NCBI RefSeq assembly: GCF_900142845.1
Contig: NZ_FSRU01000001.1
Coordinates: forward strand, 1,302,001 to 1,366,000
Source of the DNA: Paraburkholderia phenazinium
Lineage (GTDB): Bacteria; Pseudomonadota; Gammaproteobacteria; Burkholderiales; Burkholderiaceae
DNA: 64,000 bases
Reading direction: 5' to 3'
Numbering within the stretch: position 1 is the stretch's first letter; each line of letters opens with the position of its first letter. Shown here in pieces: positions 1-9,400 of this stretch. A program made the position numbers and the translations under genes. The notes beneath the pieces are model-generated. The model did not search any database. It was given only the letters and a program-made list of their open reading frames with translations, and had not been told where the DNA came from.

Positions 1-254
1 CCGATCGCGCCGGGCAGGACGACAGCCCTGAAGCGACGCTGATTCGCAGCCAGAGCCGCAAGCGGGTGCACAACGCGCTGCGCAGCTTGAGTCTGGAATA
101 CCGGGAGGTGGTGGTGCTGCGCGAGCTGGAAGAATTGTCATACAAGGAAATCGCCGTCATCGTGGGCATCCCGATGGGCACGGTGATGTCTCGCCTCGGG
201 CGCGGCCGCCAGCAACTGGCGACGCTGCTCGCACCGACGGATGAGGGGGCGTGA
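1..254 (+). CDS. ECF-family RNA polymerase sigma factor, C-terminal part (5' end outside window)
   Basis: The reading frame is open from the first bases of the window, so this is the 3' end of a longer gene. The visible ~84 residues match sigma-70 region 4 of ECF sigma factors. They include the segment LSLEYREVVVLRELEELSYK followed by a helix-turn-helix (EIAVIVGIPMGTVMSRLGRG) that binds the -35 element. The region 2 part lies upstream and cannot be seen. The stop codon overlaps the ATG of the anti-sigma gene (TGATG), which indicates translational coupling and supports a sigma/anti-sigma pair. The GTG at 66 is internal and should not be taken as the start. Confidence 0.9.
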   Translation, partial: DRAGQDDSPEATLIRSQSRKRVHNALRSLSLEYREVVVLRELEELSYKEIAVIVGIPMGTVMSRLGRGRQQLATLLAPTDEGA

Positions 255-1060
255 TGGATCACGAACAGGCGTTTGAACTACTGCCGGGCTATATCGACGA
301 GGAACTGAGCTTGTCCGAGTCGCTCGAATTCGAGCGGCATCTGGCCGGCTGCGAGCAATGCAAGCGTGCCTATGAGCAGCAGCGTCAAGTCAGCGCGCAG
401 TTGCGGCAGAACGATTTGCGGATGGACGCGCCGCCGGAACTGGCGGCACGCATCCGCGCGGCGCTGCCGGTGCAGCGCTCGTGGTGGCAACGCCTCGGCG
501 CAAGCTTCGGCGGATCCGGCCGCCTTGGCGGCAAGGGTCGCGCGGTTGGCACGCTCGGCTGGGCGCCGCTCGGTGCGATGGCGGTGAGTCTGGTGGCGCT
601 GACCTGGAGCGCGGGACTCTACCTTTCGATGCCGTCCGGCGATACGCGCCTGACCGAGGAACTGGTGGACAGTCATGTGCGCTCGTTGCAATTCGATCAC
701 CTGTACGACGTGATTTCGACGGACCGCCACACGGTCAAGCCGTGGTTCGACGGCAAGCTCGACTTTGCGCCGCCGGTGGTCGATCTCGCTCAGCAAGGCT
801 ACCCGCTGGTGGGTGGCCGGCTCGATTACCTGAACGGGCGTGCCGTTGCGGTGATGGTCTACCGCTACAAGCTGCATCCGATCAATCTGTATGTGTGGCC
901 AGGCAGCGAGGCGGGTACGACGCCGCATATCTATGAGCGGCAGGGTTATCACCTGGCGCACTGGAGCGCCGCCGGGATGAACTACTGGGCCGTTACCGAT
1001 GCCGGTGAAAGCGAGCTCAATGGCTTCATTACGGATCTGCGTGCGCATCCCGCTTCCTAG
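254..1060 (+). CDS. Membrane-anchored zinc-finger anti-sigma factor
   Basis: This protein probably holds the preceding ECF sigma factor inactive until a cell-envelope signal arrives. The N-terminal ~45 residues carry the HxxxCxxC anti-sigma zinc motif (H29, C33, C36) of the zf-HC2 type. A single hydrophobic segment near residues 105-125 would anchor it in the inner membrane and leave ~140 residues in the periplasm. The ATG at 254 overlaps the sigma stop by one base; a GTG at 251 is an alternative start one codon upstream. The inducing signal is unknown. The downstream exported phosphoesterase and cupredoxin suggest an envelope, oxidative or copper-related cue, but that is inference from context. 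Confidence 0.88.
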   Translation: MDHEQAFELLPGYIDEELSLSESLEFERHLAGCEQCKRAYEQQRQVSAQLRQNDLRMDAPPELAARIRAALPVQRSWWQRLGASFGGSGRLGGKGRAVGTLGWAPLGAMAVSLVALTWSAGLYLSMPSGDTRLTEELVDSHVRSLQFDHLYDVISTDRHTVKPWFDGKLDFAPPVVDLAQQGYPLVGGRLDYLNGRAVAVMVYRYKLHPINLYVWPGSEAGTTPHIYERQGYHLAHWSAAGMNYWAVTDAGESELNGFITDLRAHPAS

Positions 1061-1125
1061 CGTGGGCCGCGAACGGGGCACTTGCGCCGGCTAAGCGAGG
1101 CCCCGCTAAAAAATTCCAGTGAAGC

Positions 1126-1156
1126 GGGGAATAAACCGCACGACGTCGCAGTCTCC
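1126..1156 (+). promoter_or_regulatory. Possible ECF-type promoter ahead of the phosphoesterase gene
   Basis: GGAATAAA at 1127-1134 is followed after 16 bases by GTCTCC at 1151-1156. This has the layout of an ECF promoter (a GGAA-type -35 and a GTC-type -10) and would fit autoregulation of the adjacent sigma/anti-sigma pair. It is a visual match only, about 75 bases upstream of the next start codon. Confidence 0.3.
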
Positions 1157-1229
1157 TCATTGAATCTGTTCAGGAATCCCATCGGATGATCCGGTGGCCC
1201 ATCTCCTGGACCTTAATCGTGAGGTGACC

Positions 1230-2174
1230 ATGTCGTCAGATCTTCCATCCGATCCGTCGCGCCGCGGCGCGCTGAAGTGCCTCGCTTTCGGCGGCGTGGG
1301 CACGGTGTTTGTCCTCGCCGGCGGTATTCTCACGCCGGTCGAACTGGCGCTTGCCGCTAGCGCCAAAGATTCCTCCGCGGTGTCGGGCGTGCCCCTGTTC
1401 CTGCAGATCAGCGATACCCACATTGGCTTTAACAAGGAAGCCAACCCGGATGTGGCGGGTACGCTCAAGCAGACCATCGACTTCGTCAACGCCATGCCGG
1501 TCAAGCCCGCGCTGACGATTCACACCGGCGATATCACGCATCTCTCGAAACCGGAGCAGTTCGATCTGGCCTCCCAGTTGCTGTCGGGCCTGAATATCAC
1601 CGAGTTGCATACGGTGCCGGGCGAGCACGATGTGACCGACGGCCCCGGCACCGAGTACTTCAATCGTTTCGGCGCGGCGTCGGACAACAAAGGCTATTAC
1701 AGCTTCGACCATCAAGGCGTGCACTTTATTGGCCTCGTGAACGTCATGCATTTCAAGCCGAACGGCCTGGGCGGCCTAGGCGACGACCAGCTGGCGTGGT
1801 TGGAAAACGACCTGAAGGGCCGCTCGTCGAGCACGCCGATCGTCGTGTTCGCGCATATGCCGATGTGGACGATTTACGAGCCGTGGGGTTGGGGGACCGG
1901 CGATGCGGGGCAGGCGATGAGCTATCTGAAACGCTTCGGCTCGGTCACCGTGCTCAATGGGCATATTCATCAGATCGTGTCGAAGGTGGAGGGCAATATC
2001 ACCTTCCATACGGCGCGTTCCACGGCCTATCCGCAACCGACCGCCGGCAACGGGCCTGGCCCCATGCCGCTGACGGTGGCGAGCGATCAGCTACCGCGGA
2101 TGCTGGGCGTCACCAGTATCAAGGTCACGCGCCATCCGCTCAAAACGACGCTGGACGACGTTACGCTCGTCTGA
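1230..2174 (+). CDS. Tat-exported calcineurin-like metallophosphoesterase
   Basis: A 314-residue metallophosphoesterase predicted to act in the periplasm. The N-terminus has a twin-arginine signal (SRRGALK at 10-16, then a hydrophobic stretch ending near LAASA). The binuclear metal motifs of the family are all present in order: DxH (DTH, 62-64), GD (100-101), GEHD in place of the usual GNHD (131-134), FAHMP (208-211) and GHIH (244-247). The E for N substitution in GNHD is a notable variation at a metal-ligand motif. The ATG at 1230 is chosen because GAGGTGA sits just upstream; an in-frame GTG at 1194 would add 12 residues before the Tat signal. It lies between the anti-sigma factor and a cupredoxin, probably as one operon. 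The substrate cannot be told. Confidence 0.85.
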   Translation: MSSDLPSDPSRRGALKCLAFGGVGTVFVLAGGILTPVELALAASAKDSSAVSGVPLFLQISDTHIGFNKEANPDVAGTLKQTIDFVNAMPVKPALTIHTGDITHLSKPEQFDLASQLLSGLNITELHTVPGEHDVTDGPGTEYFNRFGAASDNKGYYSFDHQGVHFIGLVNVMHFKPNGLGGLGDDQLAWLENDLKGRSSSTPIVVFAHMPMWTIYEPWGWGTGDAGQAMSYLKRFGSVTVLNGHIHQIVSKVEGNITFHTARSTAYPQPTAGNGPGPMPLTVASDQLPRMLGVTSIKVTRHPLKTTLDDVTLV

Positions 2175-2212
2175 GTCGGCACATTGAAATTTCATGAAGA
2201 GGTACACAAATT

Positions 2213-2557
2213 ATGATAAGTAATCCTATTCGACGTACGTTCTCAATCGCCCTCGGAGCGATGCTGTTGACGATGGCATCGGCCGGCCTGCAGGTTGCCC
2301 AGGCCGAGGAATCGAATGCCGTCTTGATCAAGAACTTCATGTTCTCGCCGATGGCGATGACCGTCAAAGCCGGCTCGACGGTGACCTGGAAGAATCTCGA
2401 TGGCGAACCGCATACGGTGGTCAACGACGCAGGGCTGTTCCGTTCCGCCGCGCTCGATCAGAACGAGACCTACCAGTTCAAGTTCGATAAGCCGGGGGTG
2501 TACAGGATTTTCTGCGGCATCCATCCGAACATGAAGGCGACCATCACCGTGCAGTAG
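2213..2557 (+). CDS. Periplasmic cupredoxin (plastocyanin/amicyanin-like)
   Basis: A 114-residue type 1 copper protein. It has a Sec signal peptide (cleavage likely after AQA at residue 31) followed by a single cupredoxin fold. The copper ligands are visible: H67 in EPHT, C101 and H104 in FCGIHPNM, and M107. It would carry electrons or bind copper in the periplasm. The gene follows the phosphoesterase by 38 bases, in the same direction, and ends just before a strong hairpin. This makes it the last gene of the sigma/anti-sigma operon. Its redox partner is not visible in the window. Confidence 0.9.
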   Translation: MISNPIRRTFSIALGAMLLTMASAGLQVAQAEESNAVLIKNFMFSPMAMTVKAGSTVTWKNLDGEPHTVVNDAGLFRSAALDQNETYQFKFDKPGVYRIFCGIHPNMKATITVQ

Positions 2558-2591
2558 GGTGGTTGCGCGTCGCTGCGAAGTTGCGCCATCG

Positions 2592-2619
2592 GTAGCCGCG
2601 TCCCGCGTGACGCGGCTAC
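2592..2619. terminator. Bidirectional hairpin terminator between convergent genes
   Basis: A perfect 11-bp stem (GTAGCCGCGTC at 2592-2602 pairing with GACGCGGCTAC at 2609-2619) with a 6-base loop lies between the cupredoxin and the convergent EAL gene. The TAG stop codon of the EAL gene (2616-2618) lies inside the stem. There is no long T-run. Confidence 0.6.
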
Positions 2620-4229
2620 GAATGCGCGTAGAGGCTCGTCTTCTGCTTCTCTGCCAGTTCGCTTGCCCGCAATGGCCGCTGGTATAGGTAACCTTGGCCG
2701 AACGGTATGCCGGCGTCGCGCAGGGCACGATGCTGCGCCTCCGTCTCCACGCCCTCGGCGATCACAAGGAGCCCAAAATGCCGCGCGACGGACACGATGC
2801 CCTTGATCAGTTCGGCACCGCCCGTATCCACTTGTGCCACGAATTGCCCGTCGATCTTCACGAAATCGAATGGAAAGCGGCTGAGCAGATCGAGGTTGCT
2901 GTGCTGCGTGCCGAAGTCGTCGATGGCGAAGCGAACGCCGCGCGCCTTGAGCGTCTCGAAGATATCCATAACCCTCGGGCTCTTGTTCAGCAGAAAGCGC
3001 TCAGTAAGCTCCAGCACCAGGCTGACACCTTCGGGCAGTGCATCGTTCACCGCCAGCACTTCCGCCACGAAGCCTTTTCGTTCGAGATCGCGCGGCGCGA
3101 TATTGACGGCGATGCGCAGCGGCCGTGCCGGCATGCGCGCGCTCATTTCCGCCGCGGCCGTGCGCAGCGTGAAGCGCGTGACATCGGCGAGCAGGGCGCT
3201 CGACTCGACTTCGATCATGAATACGGCCGGACTGATGTTCCCCCACTTGGGATGGTGCCAGCGCAACAGCGCTTCGACTCCCACCGTGGCGCGGCTGGCG
3301 ATGTCGACGATCGGCTGATAGACGACGTACAGTTCGCCTTGCCGCAAGCCGCGCCGCACTGCGGCGAGCAGCAGGCGGCGCGGTGCGAACGTGAGGAGAT
3401 AGAGCGCGGCGAGCAGCGCATTCACCAGCACGCCTATCCCGCCGAACAGCAGCCCGTACTTCCAGCGCATCTGCGAGACGAACTCCGGCGAGGCGGACAG
3501 CACGATCGAGAGCGGCCATGTGCCGGATGCCACGCGGCTCAGGTCGGCAGGCTGCGGCTCGCTGGCCGGCTCGAACTTGCCCTGGTCGTCGAGACGCCCG
3601 TTGTCCGCGATCGACACGGCGATCTGCCGCGCGCCGTAGCGCACGCCATGCGCGAGCAGGTCGGCAATGTATTCGCCTTCGACGATGTATAGCACTCCGA
3701 GACGATTGCTTGTGGCATGGAACATGACGAGGACAGGCACCCCACGCTGGAACTGCGTGCCGGGAAGAAGCTTGATGCTGACGGGTGTGCCGGGCGTGTG
3801 CCGATAGTCCGACAGCGGTACGTCGATCGCCCCGAGGCCGGACGAGCAATACAGGCGCCCGTCCGCGACGAGGGCGATCGCCCGCACGTAGGTCACATAG
3901 GTCTGCAACTCCGACAACTGACGCTCGACCTGCGCGCAGGGACGCCCGGCGAGCGCGGTCAACTCGGGCTCGCGCCGCGAGACGACGCTGCTGAGGATGC
4001 GGTCCACCGACGCGGCGAGTTCGCTACCGATCAAGCGCTCGCGGGCATCGATACTGCGCGCGGCGTACTGCTCGCCGGCCAGCACGGCGCCGAGCAGGAT
4101 CAGGAGGCCGCAGGCGAGCGTCGCGAGTTGCCACAGACGCGGGGCGATGCCGTGCCGGCCAGGTGTAGCGGCGAATCCGGCGGGGGAGGTCGGGGTGACC
4201 GGGCCTGCGGCTTTGGACGTGTCGTACAT
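2616..4229 (-). CDS. CSS-motif EAL-domain c-di-GMP phosphodiesterase
   Basis: An inner-membrane enzyme expected to hydrolyse cyclic di-GMP. After a transmembrane segment near residues 33-52 comes a periplasmic CSS-type sensor domain with a cysteine (CAQVERQL) and a CSS triplet (LYCSSGLG). A second transmembrane segment (GLLFGGIGVLVNALLAALYL) follows, then a C-terminal EAL domain. Catalytic motifs look intact: EALLRW, an asparagine in AVNIAP, LELTER, IDDFGT, VKIDGQF, AEGVETE and FGQGYLY. The enzyme is therefore probably active. Proteins of this architecture (E. coli PdeC type) are known to respond to the redox state of the periplasmic cysteines. The start is uncertain: an in-frame ATG at 4295 adds 22 residues, and neither start has a clear ribosome binding site. 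Confidence 0.9.
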   Translation of the reverse strand: MYDTSKAAGPVTPTSPAGFAATPGRHGIAPRLWQLATLACGLLILLGAVLAGEQYAARSIDARERLIGSELAASVDRILSSVVSRREPELTALAGRPCAQVERQLSELQTYVTYVRAIALVADGRLYCSSGLGAIDVPLSDYRHTPGTPVSIKLLPGTQFQRGVPVLVMFHATSNRLGVLYIVEGEYIADLLAHGVRYGARQIAVSIADNGRLDDQGKFEPASEPQPADLSRVASGTWPLSIVLSASPEFVSQMRWKYGLLFGGIGVLVNALLAALYLLTFAPRRLLLAAVRRGLRQGELYVVYQPIVDIASRATVGVEALLRWHHPKWGNISPAVFMIEVESSALLADVTRFTLRTAAAEMSARMPARPLRIAVNIAPRDLERKGFVAEVLAVNDALPEGVSLVLELTERFLLNKSPRVMDIFETLKARGVRFAIDDFGTQHSNLDLLSRFPFDFVKIDGQFVAQVDTGGAELIKGIVSVARHFGLLVIAEGVETEAQHRALRDAGIPFGQGYLYQRPLRASELAEKQKTSLYAHS

Positions 4230-4736
4230 GGCAACGCGGGAAATGTGAACGGTCGACGACGTGACTGCGTCATCGGAACAGTCGACGCGGGGCATTGCTC
4301 AGATGATATCCCACGCATGTCCGGTCGAGGTGCGCGGGAGTCGCTATGTGCGATCCGTTTAAAATCGATTTCAAGCTTGAGCTTTCAGCAAAACAAAAAT
4401 GAAAGACGTCACATTGATGTCAAAAAGCCAAAGCGTTTAATCGAAACGTCGCATACCGGCTCGCAATACGAATAAGAACCGGTCAGCTATGGCGACACGG
4501 ATTCAGGCGATCCCGGTTTTAACGCAAACCTTTGCGGACCCCCTGCCGGAAGGCCGACAGGACAGGGGGTTAAGGTCATTGTTGCCGCCCGCCCGGCATT
4601 GTCCATAAATGCTGAAAATTATTAAGGGTAGCCGGGTAATCCCTTAGCACATTTGTCAGGCCAATCGATTGCAAGCTTTATAACTACCGGCTACGATGCG
4701 TTCGCACATTCGTCTCACAATTGATAAATAGCTTTC
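4230..4736. other. Long AT-richer intergenic region between divergent genes
   Basis: About 500 bases with no convincing gene separate the EAL gene from the acetyltransferase. They hold a CCCCCTG/CAGGGGG inverted repeat (4539-4545 and 4563-4569) and a TAAGGG-N12-CCCTTA inverted repeat further on. Promoters for both flanking genes are expected here, but no clear -35/-10 pair could be fixed. Confidence 0.4.
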
Positions 4737-5282
4737 GTGAGCATTACATCCGGCCTCGACGACTCGATCATGGCAGCGCTTGAAAGCGAAGCCGAAGCAC
4801 TCGAATTGCGTGCCGCGACGAATGCCGACCGCGAGTTTTTGCTGGCGGTATTTACCAGCACACGGCTTGATGAATTTGCACGCTCGGGATTGAGCGGCGA
4901 GGAAATCGCAGTTCTGCTCGAACAGCAGTTCACGATGCAGGACCGTTATTACCGGCGGCACTATCCACAGGCGCGTTTCGATGTGGTGCTGTGCGAGGGG
5001 ATGGCGGCCGGCCGGCTGTATCACGACTGGCAAGACGCCGGGTTGCGCGTGATGGATATCGCGCTGTTGCCCGCCTTCCGGGGCCGACGCATCGGCACGC
5101 GGTTGATGCACGCGCTGATCGGACAGGCGGCGCAACGGGGCATGGCTGCTCAGTTGTATGTCGAGAGCGACAACCCGGTGCGTTCGCTGTACCGGAGATT
5201 GGGTTTCGAGAAAACCGGCGAGAACGGCATTTACGAACTGATGTGCCGGCCCGCTGCGCCGTTCGAGGCGGTGGCAGAGTAA
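4737..5282 (+). CDS. GNAT-family N-acetyltransferase
   Basis: A 181-residue protein with the GNAT fold. The acetyl-CoA pyrophosphate-binding loop of motif A is visible as ALLPAFRGRRIGTRLM (R-x-x-I-G pattern), and motif B as SDNPVRSLYRRLGFEKTGEN near the C-terminus. The substrate is not predictable. The start is a GTG; an in-frame ATG at 4770 would remove 11 residues without harming the domain. It has the same direction as the DUF6916-like gene but is separated from it by ~80 bases, so cotranscription with the secretion block is possible but not shown. Confidence 0.85.
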   Translation: MSITSGLDDSIMAALESEAEALELRAATNADREFLLAVFTSTRLDEFARSGLSGEEIAVLLEQQFTMQDRYYRRHYPQARFDVVLCEGMAAGRLYHDWQDAGLRVMDIALLPAFRGRRIGTRLMHALIGQAAQRGMAAQLYVESDNPVRSLYRRLGFEKTGENGIYELMCRPAAPFEAVAE

Positions 5283-5364
5283 CGGGCAGAGAGTAGAACG
5301 AAAAATACGAGCGATTTGAAGAACGCACAGGGTCGCGTTTCAGCTTCGTTTCCGGGGGGGCGGG

Positions 5365-5697
5365 GTGTCAGCAATACCAGGTCATGCCGAGTTGACGGAG
5401 TCGCTCGGCCGCACTTTTATCCTGACGACGGCGAGCGGGCACGCGGTTCAGGCGCAGCTTGTCGGTGCGCCGGCCGGCATTCCCATGGACGACAGCTACG
5501 TCTGCTATTCGGCGCTCTTCGAGTTGCCGCCCGGCGTGCAACTTCCTCAAGACGTGTACCAGGTGCAATCGCCCGACGGGCCGAGCTGGTCTTTGCTCGC
5601 CACGCCGGTGCGGCCTTCCGAAAGCGGCGCGGCCATGCTGTGCGCGGTGATGCACTGCGTGAAACCCGCCCTATCCCCTTCGACGGACGCGCCATGA
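5365..5697 (+). CDS. DUF6916-like small protein
   Basis: A 110-residue protein with no signal peptide. It resembles small proteins annotated as DUF6916 that are often found beside tail-collar (MdpB-like) proteins; this resemblance is by memory and moderate. The recognisable pattern is a short beta-rich domain beginning LGRTFILTTASG, with FELPPGVQLPQDVYQVQSPD in the middle. The GTG start is supported by a G-rich Shine-Dalgarno stretch directly upstream. It lies 58 bases before the tail-collar gene and reads in the same direction. Its function is unknown. Confidence 0.6.
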   Translation: MSAIPGHAELTESLGRTFILTTASGHAVQAQLVGAPAGIPMDDSYVCYSALFELPPGVQLPQDVYQVQSPDGPSWSLLATPVRPSESGAAMLCAVMHCVKPALSPSTDAP

Positions 5698-5755
5698 CTC
5701 TCCCGGTGTTGCCCGTTTCCTTGCGGTCCAAACACCGCGTTTCCAGGAGAAATGT

Positions 5756-6364
5756 ATGAGCGATCCGTATCTCGGCGAAATCCGCATGGTCGGTTTTAAT
5801 TTCGCCCCGCAAAACTGGGCCCTCTGTCAGGGGCAACTCATGTCCATCAGCCAGAATAACGCGTTGTTCGCGCTGCTCGGCACGTTTTACGGCGGCAACG
5901 GCACGACCAACTTCGGGCTCCCGGATCTGCAAGGCCGTTCGCCGGTCGGCGTGGGTGCGGGCAATGGTCTCTCGCCGATCACGGTAGGCGAGCTCTCCGG
6001 CAACGAGAGCGTCGCGCTGACCCTCAACCAGTTGCCGTCGCACACGCATACGGCCACGGCTACCGGCGGGACGGCGAGCGCGGCGATCAGCATACCCGCC
6101 ACCACCACGAACACCGGCGAAGGCGCCACGCCCGGCAACACCACGGTGCTTGGACCGATCGCGGCGGGCGGCCGTCCCGGAACGCTCTACAGCACGAGCG
6201 CGGCGAACACCACGCTGGCGCCGTTCAACGCTTCCGTGACGGGGCCGGCGCCCACCGTGACGGTCGGGCTCACCGGCGGCAGCACGCCGGTCGCGCTGCG
6301 TAACCCGTATCTGGGCATTACTTTCATCATCGCGCTGAGCGGTGTTTTCCCGCCGCGCGGTTAA
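5756..6364 (+). CDS. Phage tail-collar domain protein (microcystin-dependent protein / MdpB-like)
   Basis: A 202-residue protein. Its N-terminal half is a tail-collar domain: it starts YLGEIRMVGFNFAPQNWALC, continues with the QGQLMSISQNNALFALLGT core and FGLPDLQGRSPVGVG, and has the LPSHTHT segment typical of the family. The C-terminal half is Ala/Thr/Gly-rich. Chromosomal relatives outside prophages are often called microcystin-dependent proteins, and their role is unclear. The ribosome binding site AGGAG precedes the ATG. No other phage gene is nearby, so this is not a prophage remnant. Its position directly before the giant DUF4347 protein suggests it belongs to that system, perhaps as a surface or fibre component (inference). 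Confidence 0.85.
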   Translation: MSDPYLGEIRMVGFNFAPQNWALCQGQLMSISQNNALFALLGTFYGGNGTTNFGLPDLQGRSPVGVGAGNGLSPITVGELSGNESVALTLNQLPSHTHTATATGGTASAAISIPATTTNTGEGATPGNTTVLGPIAAGGRPGTLYSTSAANTTLAPFNASVTGPAPTVTVGLTGGSTPVALRNPYLGITFIIALSGVFPPRG

Positions 6365-6412
6365 GCGCGCCCCCTAGCAGGGCCACGCGGCGGCCCGGTG
6401 GAGTGTTTCGTC

Positions 6413-9400
6413 ATGGACTTCGTCAAGCAAATCCTGAAACGTCTGAGCGTCGAGCGGGGAGGCAGGATTCCCGTCGTCGCACCGGCGCCGCTGCTGCTCG
6501 CACTCGAGCCGCGTGTGGTCTACGACGCATCGGTCGGTGCGGTTGCGGCGCACCCGCATCCGCATGGCGTCGAAGCGGACCACGCGCATCCCGCCACCAC
6601 CAGTTCGGCCCCACCGAAGCCGGTGGCCGAGCACGATGTGAAGCTCGTCGGGGCGAACGGCGTGCGCGAGCAGAAGCTCGCCGTCGCCAACGCGGCGCCG
6701 GCCGTATCGCATCAGGTGGTGTTTATCGATCCGAGTGTAGTCGACTATCAGGCGCTGATTGCCGGGTTGCCGGCGGGGACGCAGTACGTTGTGCTCAATG
6801 CGAACACCGACGGCTTCGCGCAGATCGAGCAGTACCTGCAGACGCACAAGGGCGTCGACGCGATTCACCTGATTTCGCACGGCACGGATGGCGAGATTCA
6901 GGCGGGCGACGTCTGGCTCGACGCCGGCGATCTGTCGAAGTACAGCGCCGAGCTCACGCAGATCGGCGCCTTGATGAAGCCGGGCGGCGACTTCCTGATC
7001 TATGGTTGCGACGTCGCGCAGAATGCGGACGGGCAGATGCTGGTGCAGGAAATTGCCGCGCTCACGCATCTGAACGTGGCCGCCTCGACCGACGCGACCG
7101 GTTCGGCCGCGGTGGGTGGCGACTGGACACTTGAGTACCAGGTCGGCACGGTGACGACGCCGGTGATTCTCTCGGCCGCGGCCGAGCAGAGCTACGACCA
7201 TCTGCTCGGCGTGACGATCGAGAACTTCACCAACGCGGACGACGTCAGTTACGACTCCGGCGAGGTGCCTTCGTTTACGCTCGACGGTCTGACCTACACC
7301 TATAACACCGGCTCTACGTCCTACGATACGCAGGTGCAGGCGGATCCCAACCTGCAAGCGCTCGCCGACGAAAACAGCGGGGACCAGTCGCTCGCGTTCG
7401 ATGCGCAAGGGCAGGGCGGCGTGAACTCGATCACCATCTCGATGTCGAACGGCAAGGCGTTCAACATCCAGAGCCTCGACATCGACATCGTGGCGAACGG
7501 CAACGTCGAGATCGTTCCGGACAGCAATACGGCGGGCGAAGTCACGCTGGTCTCGAATGGCGATTTCGTCACGCAGACCGTGTCGTTGTCGTCGAGCAAT
7601 GCGGCGTTCGACGAGGTGCATAGCATCACGATTTCCGGTGTCGGCGGCGATCTGATTGTGAACCTCGGGCATCTGGTGTACAGCATCGATGGGCCGACCA
7701 TCACGACCGACGCCGGCAGCGCCGCATTCGTCGCCGGCGACAACGTGACGTCGACGCCGGTAACGGTAGACAGCGGCGTCAGCGTGACCGACACCTCGGC
7801 GACCACCTCGGGCAGCGGCACGGTCAGCATCACCGGCGGCTTTCACAGCGGCGAAGACCAGTTGGGGTTCACCAACAGCGGTCCGGGGATGGGCAATATC
7901 ACCGGCTCGTACAGTGCGTCGACGGGCGTGCTGACGCTGACGTCCGCGGGCAACACGGCGACCACGGCGGAATGGCAGGCCGCGTTCGAATCGGTGACCT
8001 ACACCGACACGGCGGTCACGCCCAGTCCCACGACCCGTACCATCAGCTTCAGTCTGACCGACAGCAACGGCGACTCCAGCAGCGTCGCAACCCGCACCGT
8101 CACGGTGACCGACACCGACCAGACGCCGGTACTCACCACGAGCGGCGGCAGTGTGGGCTACGTGGCGGGCGCGGCCAGCACGTCCGTGTATAGCGGCGTT
8201 AGCGTTAGCGATCGCGACAACGGCACCTTGCCGTCGGCCACCGTATCGATCACGTCCGGCTTTCAGGCGGGCGATCAGCTCGCGTTCACGAACAACGGCT
8301 CGACGATGGGCAACATCACGGGGAGCTACAACTCGGCGACCGGCGTGATGACGTTGAGCTCCGCCAGCGATACTGCGACGGCCGCGCAGTGGGACGCCGC
8401 CATTGACGCCGTGCATTTCTCCGCGCCCGACACGGCGTCTGGCACCCGCAGTGTGTCGGTGCAGATCAGCGATGGCAGCGAAAACAGCGCAGCGGTGATG
8501 GAAACCGTCAACCTGACCGCGGTGCCGCTGGTTACTACGGACGTAGGTTCGGCTGCGTTCGTCGCCGGAGACAATACGGCCTCGACGCCGGTGACGGTCG
8601 ATTCCGGCTTGACCGTGTCCGACGCGGGGCACACCACGCTCGATTCGGCGACGGTCTCGATCAGCGGCAATTTCCATGCGGGCGAGGACGTGCTGGGCTT
8701 TACCAACAACGGCACGACGATGGGCGACATCAGCGGTTCGTATGACGCCGGCACGGGTGTGATGACGTTCACGGCCGCAGGGGGCGCAACCCTCGCGCAA
8801 TGGCGCTCGGCGCTGGAGTCGGTGACCTACACGGATACCGCGGTGACGCCGAACAACGCGACGCGCACCATCAGTTTCACGGTCAACGACGGCACTGAGA
8901 ATAGTCCGGCGGCGACGCGTACGGTGACGGTGGTCGATACCGATCAGACGCCGATCCTCACGACCTCGGGCGGCACCACGGCCTTTACCGCGGGCAACGA
9001 CACCGCTTCGACACCGGTCGTGGTGGACAGCGGCGTCACCGTGAGCGATCTGGACAACATCACGCTGGCTTCCGGGACCGTCGCGATCACCGGCAATTTC
9101 CATTCGGGCGAGGACGTGCTGGCGTTCAACAACACCAGTTCGACGTTGTACGGCAATATCACCGCCTCATACGTTTCCGGCACCGGCGTGCTCTCGCTGA
9201 CCTCGGCGGGCGCCACCGCGACGCTCGCGCAATGGCAGGCTGCGCTGGAAGCGGTGACGTACACGGATACGGCGGTGACGCCGAACAACGCGACCCGCAC
9301 GATCGCCTTTAGCGTCAACGACGGCACGGACAACAGCAACGTCGGCACGAAGACCGTCACGGTGACCGATGTCGACCAGACGCCGATTGTGACCACTTCG

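Noticed and set aside
4539..4569. Intrinsic terminator CCCCCTG/CAGGGGG
   Set aside because: The stem is real but the loop is long, no T-run follows and it lies between divergent genes, where no terminator is needed; kept only as part of the intergenic description.
5756..6364. Prophage remnant
   Set aside because: The tail-collar domain is the only phage-like feature; no other phage genes, integrase or attachment sites are nearby.
6374..9103. Long minus-strand frame opposite the DUF4347 protein
   Set aside because: It mirrors the repeats of the real gene and is Arg/His/Val-rich without motifs; a compositional artefact.
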